A stretch of 64,000 bases of DNA, taken from assembly GCF_016861655.1 (NCBI RefSeq), contig NZ_BOLN01000001.1, positions 1-64,000 of the forward strand, given 5' to 3'. Source of the stretch: Levilactobacillus lanxiensis. GTDB lineage: Bacteria; Bacillota; Bacilli; Lactobacillales; Lactobacillaceae. The notes beneath the pieces were generated by a model. That model made no database searches and was not told where the DNA came from. It saw nothing but the letters and a program-made list of their open reading frames with translations. The translations under genes were made by a program, and so were the position numbers. Below, in pieces: positions 51,711-58,344 of this stretch (position 1 is its first letter; the number at the start of each line of letters is the position of its first letter).

Positions 51711-51956
51711 TCTGGAATGATGAAACCCATTTTACTCGGTCTAGGCCACCTTTTAACAATTTCTTCAGATTCTCACGATTGGCTAGCCTGTTCGTCCACT
51801 TTTCATGGGCTTACAATACACTCTATCAGGGGAATGCAACCGTTTTACGGTGGAAAGGTGAAGATTGTTTGAAGATGCTCGCTAGAACTTGGAAACAGTG
51901 TACCATTTTCAGGAAAACGGTGTCATTGATGTGAATCAAGTTTGAAGGAAAACTTA
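51711..51956. other. Gene-free stretch upstream of spx-like gene
   Basis: No gene with a ribosome binding site, repeat or RNA fold was identified here. Frames on the plus strand are antisense to the spx-like promoter region and not convincing. Confidence 0.4.
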
Positions 51957-51998
51957 ACAACCCACCGAAAAATTTGTATTCTCCGGTGGGCTGCATTT
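51957..51998 (-). terminator. Weak terminator-like hairpin after CAP gene
   Basis: CCCACCG (51961-51967) pairs with CGGTGGG (51984-51990). The following T-stretch is short on the minus strand. Confidence 0.45.
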
Positions 51999-52005
51999 AT
52001 ATTTA

Positions 52006-52872
52006 CTATCCTTGTTGGTCGACAGCGTTGTAAATCGTGCCGTTAGAAATCTTCCAGCCAATCCCAATCGTCTTGGCTTCAGGGTTGATCAGGTTGTCCC
52101 GGTGACCCCAGTTGGACTCAGCATCGTGGTAGAGGTACTGGTCGGCGGCATTGGTACCAGCCTTCTGGTAGTCGCCCACAAAGCCCTCATCGGCCATGTA
52201 CAGGCATTCAGAGCTCAGGCCCTCGTTGAAGTCGATACCAAATTTAGGCCCTTCTTCAAGGTAGACCGTGTTACCCGCACTATCGTAGTGGGTAATATCG
52301 CCTAATTTCGCACAGTCAGCGGCCCGTTGGTTAGCCAAATTCGTCAGCTTAGTCGCAATCGTCAGTGGTGCGGCGCCAGTCTTAGCCCGTTCCTTGTTGA
52401 CCATGGCTAAGAAATCAGCGTTGGCCGCTTGGGCGTTAAACGTAGACGCCGTGGTCTGCGTCGTGGTCGAGTCGTCGTTCTTCTTCGTCGTAGTCGTGGT
52501 GGTCGTCGTCTGGATCGTCTTAGTCGACTTCTTAGGCGCAACCCCCTTCTTTAAATAGCTCCGCAAAATCCAGCCGCGGGCCTTCTTCGTGGTGATGTAA
52601 CTGTAGACGGCCTTCTTGTGATTAGCCTTGCGAACCGTGCTCTGCTTGGTCACGTACAACGTCGTGTATTTGTAGTTCTTGGCGTGGTGGGCAACCTTGG
52701 TCAGCTTATTGGTCTTGTAAATGGTCCCCTTCGTGGCATGGTAGGCGGTCTTCTTGACCTTCTTGGTACTGATTACCTTGACGCCAGTCTTGGCCGCAGC
52801 CGGCGTGGTTGTGGCACTTAGACCGACCGTCGCAACGGCCAGAATGGTTAAAGCTAAATAAAACTTTTTCAT
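52006..52872 (-). CDS. Secreted CAP (SCP/PR-1) domain protein
   Basis: About 288 residues from the ATG at 52872, which follows AGGAGGA; the frame continues to 52896. Signal peptide 1-28 (ending AAAK). An SH3-like wall domain spans about 35-117, ending RGWILRSYLKKG. A Thr/Lys linker with a run of Thr follows. The C-terminal CAP domain spans about 150-288 (LAMVNKERAKTGAAPLTIATKLTNLANQRA, NWGHRDNLINPEAKTIGIGW). CAP proteins of lactobacilli are secreted and wall-associated; their biochemical role is unsettled. The upstream region is duplicated in front of the 54369-54803 gene. Confidence 0.85.
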   Translation of the reverse strand: MKKFYLALTILAVATVGLSATTTPAAAKTGVKVISTKKVKKTAYHATKGTIYKTNKLTKVAHHAKNYKYTTLYVTKQSTVRKANHKKAVYSYITTKKARGWILRSYLKKGVAPKKSTKTIQTTTTTTTTKKNDDSTTTQTTASTFNAQAANADFLAMVNKERAKTGAAPLTIATKLTNLANQRAADCAKLGDITHYDSAGNTVYLEEGPKFGIDFNEGLSSECLYMADEGFVGDYQKAGTNAADQYLYHDAESNWGHRDNLINPEAKTIGIGWKISNGTIYNAVDQQG

Positions 52873-52904
52873 CTTGTTTTCCTCCTGAAAATTCATTTTA
52901 AAAT

Positions 52905-53005
52905 CCTATGTACAAAACGAGGTAATCGGTCGAATTGAAATTACTGTCAATTCACAACCGTTCACCTCGTTAAATATATCACTTACGCTAAAACGGCGCA
53001 AACTG
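52905..53005 (-). promoter_or_regulatory. Duplicated upstream module, copy 1
   Basis: CCTATGTACAAAACGAGG, then CACAACCGTTCACC, then CGTTAAATATATCACTTACGC and TAAAACGGCGCAAA match the stretch at about 54850-54985 in the same order. It lies in front of the CAP gene and should contain its promoter. The similarity suggests common regulation of the two secreted proteins. Confidence 0.55.
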
Positions 53006-53111
53006 GGGTGTTAATAGTTACCGCAGAACGTCTTCCGACTCGCTAGTGTCGGTGATTTTGTCTATGCCTCAGCCCTTAACCCCTTTGCCTGGTGACACCA
53101 CTTCAGAAATG

Positions 53112-54305
53112 TTAATTGGTTGGATCATCAGAAACTGGCCACCAAATCGTATCACCAGCTTCTTGGCCTTCTAAGACCCCCATTGCGGTGACCCGGAACC
53201 GACCAACCCGCGGAGCAACCGGGATGTTACGGCCATAATCGTAGACATCGACGGTCACCCGCCCCTTCTTGTCCGTATCTGCCATAAATGAAGCCTGCTT
53301 GACTTGATGCGAGTCCCGATTGAAGTCCGACAAGTGCCGATTAATCCAGTTATCCAGTTGCTTCGAGGTTAAATGTAGTGCCGAGCTGTTGTCGAAACCA
53401 AAGGCCTGCCCCGGTTTGCTAGAAACCTTGTTCAGATTGGCTAGGTCGCTCTCGCCCCCCGCCACGGTCAGTTGTTTATTTTTAAGTGTGACCTTGTAGA
53501 CATTGAAAAGTCGTCCGCTTGAAGTTGTACGCAACAAATAAGTATTGTCGCTAAGTTGTTTGTAGGTGGTCGCATCGTTGGCCCCCCAACCATTTCCCGT
53601 ATCATAAACGGTATACTTCGGCGTGAAGCTATCCTTTTGGCCATCGATTCCTTGATCACTGATAAAGAAACGGGTTCGACTGTAAGGCGCCTTCTTTAGT
53701 GTTTCGGCATCATCGTACTTGCTTGGCGCCGGCTTATAAATATGTGTCGACCAGGTCCCAATTAGCGCTGTCGGTGCCCCGGTCGTCCAGGACCCATTGG
53801 TGTCGCCAACCACGTACGCCCGATTAAACTTGGGCGTGCTGGATTTGAGCCAATAAGATTGATTTGAAGAATACCACGTTAACTTCACGGTAAACTTATC
53901 CCCGTTGGTCTGCTTGCCGGTCAACTTATACTCACTAGAATCCCCACTTAGGGTTGTAATCTTTCCGCCAACAATTGTTTTCTGTGCCTTAGAAGATAAC
54001 CGCCAGTACCAATTGTTATGTTGATAATAGAACTGAGAATACGTCAATTCATTGTGCGATTGGGTACTCGGATCTTCAGCATTCTTCCCCATCAGTGGAG
54101 ACAACAACGTCGTCAACGCTGAGGGTTTAGGCGTTTCCGCTTTAGTCGCGGTGGCTTGCTTATTGCCAGTCCTGTCGGCAACCTTGGTTGACTGACTGTC
54201 CTTGTGACCCGTCTTAGAGTTAGCTTGTCTGCCACACCCAGCACCTACGACGGCAAGTGCCACCAGCAAACTTAGCCATAAAATTCTTCTTTTCATCTTA
54301 TTCAT
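53112..54305 (-). CDS. Predicted lipoprotein with lipocalin-like and DUF4767-like regions
   Basis: The 397-residue protein has a lipoprotein-type signal (hydrophobic WLSLLVALAVV, then GAGC with Cys24; the -3 Gly is unusual for a lipobox). A polar Thr/Lys linker runs to about 75. The middle contains LIGTWSTHIYK, similar to the GTW motif of the small secreted proteins downstream. The C-terminal 100 residues (DKKGRVTVDVYDYGRNIPVAPRVGRFRVT) resemble DUF4767. Function unknown. ATG lies 3 nt after GGGAG, which is close; the ATG nine bases on is an alternative start. Confidence 0.65.
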   Translation of the reverse strand: MNKMKRRILWLSLLVALAVVGAGCGRQANSKTGHKDSQSTKVADRTGNKQATATKAETPKPSALTTLLSPLMGKNAEDPSTQSHNELTYSQFYYQHNNWYWRLSSKAQKTIVGGKITTLSGDSSEYKLTGKQTNGDKFTVKLTWYSSNQSYWLKSSTPKFNRAYVVGDTNGSWTTGAPTALIGTWSTHIYKPAPSKYDDAETLKKAPYSRTRFFISDQGIDGQKDSFTPKYTVYDTGNGWGANDATTYKQLSDNTYLLRTTSSGRLFNVYKVTLKNKQLTVAGGESDLANLNKVSSKPGQAFGFDNSSALHLTSKQLDNWINRHLSDFNRDSHQVKQASFMADTDKKGRVTVDVYDYGRNIPVAPRVGRFRVTAMGVLEGQEAGDTIWWPVSDDPTN

Positions 54306-54368
54306 TAGCTCCCTATGTCCGCTTCAACTGAGTATGCTAAAAGATAATGACCCATTTCATGCATTCCA

Positions 54369-54803
54369 CTACCACCAAGTCTGACTATTCTTAGGTGCAT
54401 GCTTAAATCTTGTCATCGTAGTCAGCTTGCCAGTCTTACCATTGGCCATTTTTATTTTTTTACTAGTGAGCTTTTGAACCCGGTAATAGTAAGTGTTCAT
54501 GCCTTTTCCCATGCGGGAATCGTGATACTTACCTTTGATCAAATAGACCTTTCCCATTTTCTTATACTTAGTATGACTGATGGCTGGCGTTGGATCACCC
54601 TGGGTATGTTTCATGAACACTGTAGTTTTAGTAGCCTTAGACCACACGCCTGTATGACCCTTGATCTTACTCTTGAACTTTTTGTTCTGAATAAATGTCG
54701 GTAAGCCTTTATGCCAAGTCGCAGCCTCTCCGGTTATCGCTGACCCACCAACACTGACAGCGACAACCAGGGCAGATACTCCCGCCTTAATAAACTTGTT
54801 CAT
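54369..54803 (-). CDS. Small secreted basic protein, WHKGLP family 1
   Basis: 144 residues. Signal peptide 1-28 (ending GEAA), mature start ATWHKGLPTFIQNKKF, then a Lys/Thr-rich beta-type domain ending KHAPKNSQTWW. No known catalytic motif. It resembles the neighbouring 161-residue protein in the mature N-terminus and in the later KLTSKKIKMANGK segment. ATG follows GAGGAG. Together with five neighbours it forms an array of diverged secreted proteins on one strand. Function unknown. Confidence 0.75.
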   Translation of the reverse strand: MNKFIKAGVSALVVAVSVGGSAITGEAATWHKGLPTFIQNKKFKSKIKGHTGVWSKATKTTVFMKHTQGDPTPAISHTKYKKMGKVYLIKGKYHDSRMGKGMNTYYYRVQKLTSKKIKMANGKTGKLTTMTRFKHAPKNSQTWW

Positions 54804-54849
54804 CTTGTTATTTCTCCTCTTCTGTACGCGTACGCGCGGCTTATTTTCA

Positions 54850-54985
54850 AAAATTACCTATGTACGAAAACGAGGCAAATTGACTTGTCACCTGTGCCAT
54901 AACACTTCTGGTTAGTCGGCGTCAGATCACAACCATTCACCCCGTTAAATATATCACTTGCGCTAAAACGGCACAAATTGACTTA
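54850..54985 (-). promoter_or_regulatory. Duplicated upstream module, copy 2
   Basis: It contains the same ordered blocks as 52905-53005 (CCTATGTACGAAAACGAGG, CACAACCATTCACC, CGTTAAATATATCACTTGCGC, TAAAACGGCACAAA) in front of the WHKGLP-family gene. Confidence 0.55.
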
Positions 54986-54995
54986 CATTTATACC

Positions 54996-55481
54996 CTACT
55001 TTTGGACCCGACCATTTACCCGGGGAAAGTGGTAAAAGCGCTGCATTGTGACATACTTTCCCTCATACTTAGTAGTTTTCTTACCGTCAGCAATCTTGAT
55101 TTTCTTATTGCTTAATTTGCGGACTCGAATGTAACCGTAGACCTTTCCGGATTTGCCAGACATTTTGTTTCTAGCAGTACTGAGCTTGTCATAACCATGA
55201 ATGATGTAAGTCTTACCAACCTTTTTATACTTTGTTTTAGAAGGTTTATATGGTGCACCACTTTGCGTAGCATGCTCCATTAACGTCGATTTAGTCCCTT
55301 TGTACCAAGTGTATTGCGGATCATTTGGATAAGTCATATCAAACTTAGTCCGGTACATCTTGTTCCGAACAATCTTGGGCAACCCCTTATGCCAGGTCGC
55401 TGCATCCGCCGTCGTAACTGTCAATCCGCCAAAGCTCACAGCAACTAACGCTGTAACGCCTAATTTCACTAATTTTTTCAT
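54996..55481 (-). CDS. Small secreted basic protein, WHKGLP family 2
   Basis: 161 residues. Signal peptide 1-27 (ending DAA), then ATWHKGLPKIVRNKMY, a paralogue of the 144-residue protein. The core is rich in Lys, Tyr and Thr; the KLSNKKIKIADGKK segment matches its neighbour. ATG follows GAGGAG. It is 63 nt downstream of the next gene without an evident terminator, so the two may be cotranscribed. Function unknown. Confidence 0.75.
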   Translation of the reverse strand: MKKLVKLGVTALVAVSFGGLTVTTADAATWHKGLPKIVRNKMYRTKFDMTYPNDPQYTWYKGTKSTLMEHATQSGAPYKPSKTKYKKVGKTYIIHGYDKLSTARNKMSGKSGKVYGYIRVRKLSNKKIKIADGKKTTKYEGKYVTMQRFYHFPRVNGRVQK

Positions 55482-55544
55482 TTCAACATTCTCCTCGTAT
55501 TATCAAAAAATATATCATCCACACAAAAACTGCACAGTTGTTGT

Positions 55545-56042
55545 CTAGATGCTCCCGAAGAATGCCTTCCGACTAGCCATCGTCGGCAATTTCGTATACT
55601 CTTCAGCCCTTTTGCCATTCGGATAATTGCTCCACTTCAACGTCTTACCTTTGACTTTAAAGTAATACTTATTGGTAAAACTATCACCCTTACTTTTTGA
55701 GTGAACATATACATAACCATGTTTATTCTTCTTACTGATTGTAAATGTCTTATTCACCTTAACCTTCTTACCCAGCTTCAAGTGTTGGTAAAAATCAGTT
55801 GATTTCTGCATCACCCAATTTTTACTCTTGGTTTGTGTGACGTCGGAGAACGAAAAACTATTCTTAGTGAAAGTCACCATATAAAAATCTTCACCTAACG
55901 TGCCCCAGCTTCCCCGTAAATTTTTAGGGACAGCTGACAACTTAGCAGCATGGGCCGTCGTTGTCGAAACGCCGGTTGCACCAACAATCCCCAGTCCTAA
56001 TAATGACAGGGCAAGTGCCATTCTTGATACTGATTTTTTCAT
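55545..56042 (-). CDS. Small secreted lipocalin-like protein 1
   Basis: 165 residues. Signal peptide ends near AHAA (about residue 33). The mature protein starts with VPKNLRGSWGTLGE, the P-x-x-L-x-G-x-W motif shared by this array, followed by beta strands and the family stretch LKLGKKVKVNKTFTISKKNKHGYVY. A small beta-barrel (lipocalin-like) is plausible. ATG follows AAAGGAG. It sits 38 nt after the upstream gene. Function unknown. Confidence 0.75.
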   Translation of the reverse strand: MKKSVSRMALALSLLGLGIVGATGVSTTTAHAAKLSAVPKNLRGSWGTLGEDFYMVTFTKNSFSFSDVTQTKSKNWVMQKSTDFYQHLKLGKKVKVNKTFTISKKNKHGYVYVHSKSKGDSFTNKYYFKVKGKTLKWSNYPNGKRAEEYTKLPTMASRKAFFGSI

Positions 56043-56080
56043 ATTATTACTCCTTTAGTCAATTTATTAAGCCCTACGTG

Positions 56081-56596
56081 TTACACCCGAGGATCTAATC
56101 CTTTTTTGTACACGTCACTTAAATACTTATCTGGATGAGCCAACTTACTATACTTAAATGTAGCGCTTGAGTAAGCGTTCTTGAAGCCACCGTCATACTT
56201 CTCCCAATGCTGATAAAGATGCCCCTTCTTCATCGAATAGGTGTATGTAATCAGTCCCCAATCTGCCATCTTAGTCTTCAGTATCAGTTTCTTACCTTGC
56301 TTACTGGTTGTAAACGTCTTATTAACCGTCAATTGGTTAGCCAGCTTCAAAGGTTGCTTGTTATTCCACTTTTTAACAAATTTTCCATGACTAAACGTCC
56401 CAAAAGCTATATCGTAAGTCTTGTCCTTCAGAACAACCCGCGTGAGTCCTGGATCTTCATCACCACTAAAATAGAACCAGGTTCCCTGCATACTTTTCGG
56501 AATTGTCGTTGCAGCATTCGCAGATGTTGGCAGACTCATCCCTAACCCGAGAGCCCCCAACAACAAACTAACGCTAATCAATACGCCACGTTTCAT
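56081..56596 (-). CDS. Small secreted lipocalin-like protein 2
   Basis: About 171 residues from the ATG at 56596 (AGGAGAGG upstream; a GTG at 56605 is an alternative). Signal peptide ends near ANAA. The mature start is TIPKSMQGTWFYFSGDED, then LKLANQLTVNKTFTTSKQGKK, the array pattern. It lies only about 14 nt after the 183-residue gene, clearly in operon. Function unknown. Confidence 0.75.
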   Translation of the reverse strand: MKRGVLISVSLLLGALGLGMSLPTSANAATTIPKSMQGTWFYFSGDEDPGLTRVVLKDKTYDIAFGTFSHGKFVKKWNNKQPLKLANQLTVNKTFTTSKQGKKLILKTKMADWGLITYTYSMKKGHLYQHWEKYDGGFKNAYSSATFKYSKLAHPDKYLSDVYKKGLDPRV

Positions 56597-56610
56597 TTCT
56601 TTCACCTCTC

Positions 56611-57162
56611 CTACTTCAGACTACCAATGCCAAACTCATCGTAAAAATGCTTGGCCGGATTGGCATATTGCGCCAATTCTGACGGATATGCATCCCCCAC
56701 TGTCGGCCGTCGTTTATTGGTATAGGTCATCTCTCTATGATCCAAAACAATCTGTTTTGAATACCTAGAGGTCATCCGCTTGTACTGGGACTTCACGTAG
56801 GAATAACTGTTGTGGCGTGCCGTAATCGTGCGGTAACCCTTTTTATTATTCTTGGCCGAAATCGTGAATGTCTTTTGGTCCCTGACCTTTTTCCCTAGTC
56901 GATAAGTCTTGCCACCGTTCCAGTTAGGCGTCCATTTTCCTTTAATAAAGAACCCCTTGGAAATACTGTAGGTCTTGGCTGTCAGCTTGACCCGCATGAT
57001 TCCCGACTGGCTGTTCAACTCGTACCAGGTTCCCCACAAGGACTTCGGCACAGAATTGCCCAGCTTGGTCGCTGCGTTAGCCGTTGTCCCAGCTAATCCC
57101 ACGCTAGCCAGTGTCACCAACGCCAGACCAGCGCGCAACAACTGCTTATGTAATCTTGTCAT
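56611..57162 (-). CDS. Small secreted lipocalin-like protein 3
   Basis: About 183 residues from the ATG at 57162, seven bases after GGAGG. The signal peptide (MTRLHKQLLRAGLALVTLASVG) is nearly identical to that of the 165-residue gene upstream, showing duplication. The mature part starts SVPKSLWGTWYELNSQSG and contains YRLGKKVRDQKTFTISAKNNKKGYRTI. Probably first gene of an operon with the next two or three. Function unknown. Confidence 0.75.
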   Translation of the reverse strand: MTRLHKQLLRAGLALVTLASVGLAGTTANAATKLGNSVPKSLWGTWYELNSQSGIMRVKLTAKTYSISKGFFIKGKWTPNWNGGKTYRLGKKVRDQKTFTISAKNNKKGYRTITARHNSYSYVKSQYKRMTSRYSKQIVLDHREMTYTNKRRPTVGDAYPSELAQYANPAKHFYDEFGIGSLK

Positions 57163-57199
57163 TTTCAATCCTCCATGATGCATCTACACTCAGCGGACA

Positions 57200-57330
57200 C
57201 ATCTTTATTCGGTGTTTACGTCACATTCTGTCATTGAAGCGCTTCACAAACACCGTGTAAAGCCTAGCAAACTAAAACGGTCGATAATACTATTCCTGAC
57301 CTGGAATAATGCATGTAACTCTACATTTCG
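57200..57330 (-). promoter_or_regulatory. Upstream module B, copy 1
   Basis: CACAAACACCG, TAGCAAAC, ACGGTCGATAATACTATTCC and TGACC occur in the same order as in 57930-58030, in front of a paralogous gene. TGAAGCGCTTCA (about 57236) is a perfect palindrome found only in this copy. Confidence 0.5.
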
Positions 57331-57376
57331 TACCTCAAACAAAAAAACGCCCGCAACTATCTCAAGTTAACTTGTC

Positions 57377-57874
57377 CTAATCCATATACGTGTTGACGAT
57401 TTTCTTAGTCACCGGGAAGAACATGTCCGTTCGCTTAGAGTTGTCAGAAAATTTGGTGATCATTTTTAACTTGGTTTTGTTGTGAACTTTAACGCGTTTA
57501 ACCTTCATTACATATTTATTATACTGATCCAAGGTCGTCAGCGTCCGGTAACCATTCCTGTCCGCCTTTTTGCTCAACGTAAAGGTCTTATTCTTTTTTA
57601 ACTTCTTGCCTAGTTTCAGCGTATGCTTCTCGCTATTCACACGCCATTTACCATGTTGATACACCCCAAGAGTGTTGGTATAAGTCTTGGCTGTAATCTT
57701 AACTCTATTCGCACCGCCATCGCCTTTTCCCCAAGCAAACCAGGTATTTCTCAAGGACTGAGGCACTGTCCGTGTTGCGGCATTAGCCGTCGCTCCAGGG
57801 ATTGCGGCCCCAACCGTTGCTACCGTCATCAAGGCCAGACCAGCATGCAGTAATTGCTTATGTAATCTTGTCAT
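57377..57874 (-). CDS. Small secreted lipocalin-like protein 4
   Basis: 165 residues. The signal peptide MTRLHKQLLHAGLALMTVAT is a close copy of the one in the next gene. The mature part starts TVPQSLRNTWFAWGKG and contains LKLGKKLKKNKTFTLSKKADRNGYRTL. ATG follows GGAGGA. A long gap with its own upstream module separates it from the next gene, so it is probably transcribed separately. Function unknown. Confidence 0.75.
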   Translation of the reverse strand: MTRLHKQLLHAGLALMTVATVGAAIPGATANAATRTVPQSLRNTWFAWGKGDGGANRVKITAKTYTNTLGVYQHGKWRVNSEKHTLKLGKKLKKNKTFTLSKKADRNGYRTLTTLDQYNKYVMKVKRVKVHNKTKLKMITKFSDNSKRTDMFFPVTKKIVNTYMD

Positions 57875-57929
57875 CTATGATATCCTCCACGATGTGCCAG
57901 CCGAATCACTGAACACATTTTATTAGGCG

Positions 57930-58030
57930 CAAGAGAAATTTCCCAAAGATTCGGACAATTCACAAGCACCGCAACAATCGTAGCAAAACCCCACGGCCGA
58001 TAACACTATTTCCGACCAGTAGAGTTGCTT
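57930..58030 (-). promoter_or_regulatory. Upstream module B, copy 2
   Basis: CACAAGCACCG, TAGCAAAA, ACGGCCGATAACACTATTTCC and GACC mirror copy 1, so the duplication of the two genes included their promoters. Confidence 0.5.
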
Positions 58031-58054
58031 GCATCTCTGCATGCTGTTATTGCA

Positions 58055-58093
58055 CAAAAAAGGCCCAACCCGCAAATACACAGGTTGGACCTC
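58055..58093 (-). terminator. Rho-independent terminator (minus strand)
   Basis: GGTCCAACC pairs with GGTTGGGCC and is followed by TTTTTT on the minus strand. It ends the beta-helix gene transcript after it passes SR13. Confidence 0.8.
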
Positions 58094-58134
58094 GTAAAAC
58101 TATTTACAAAATCATCACACGAACAAAGACATGG

Positions 58135-58335
58135 TTAAACCAGTCTCAGCCGAGAGGACGGCAAAAATGGGGTCAGCCGTGGGATTAAAAAAGCGACGGC
58201 ACCTGCCGTCGCTTCTTTAATGGCGTCTTTGAAACGCGTTACTCAGCGGTTCAAAGCGAGCACAGAGACCGCTCTTTGGCTCTGGGCGTCCTGCCCACAG
58301 CGTTCCGCCCCATTTTTGCCGTCCGGTAAGGCGAG
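58135..58335 (-). repeat. Structured repeat SR13 (subfamily a)
   Basis: GACGGCAAAAATGGGG (58157-58172) pairs perfectly with CCCCATTTTTGCCGTC (58308-58323). Hairpin C is unusually long and GC-rich (AAGCGACGGCA/TGCCGTCGCTT), hairpin B CAGAG/CTCTG and hairpin A TTTGAA/TTCAAA. It begins about 10 nt after the stop of the beta-helix gene in the same sense, before its terminator. Confidence 0.88.
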
Positions 58336-58344
58336 GAAAATGGT

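Noticed and set aside
57236-57247. TGAAGCGCTTCA as a CcpA cre site
   Set aside because: Two bases shorter than the cre consensus and in a place without a metabolic gene; kept only as a palindrome.
1491-58335. CRISPR array or IscB/omega-RNA-type guide as explanation for the SR repeats
   Set aside because: Copies are widely spaced, in both orientations, without spacers, and no nuclease or transposase gene is present in the window.
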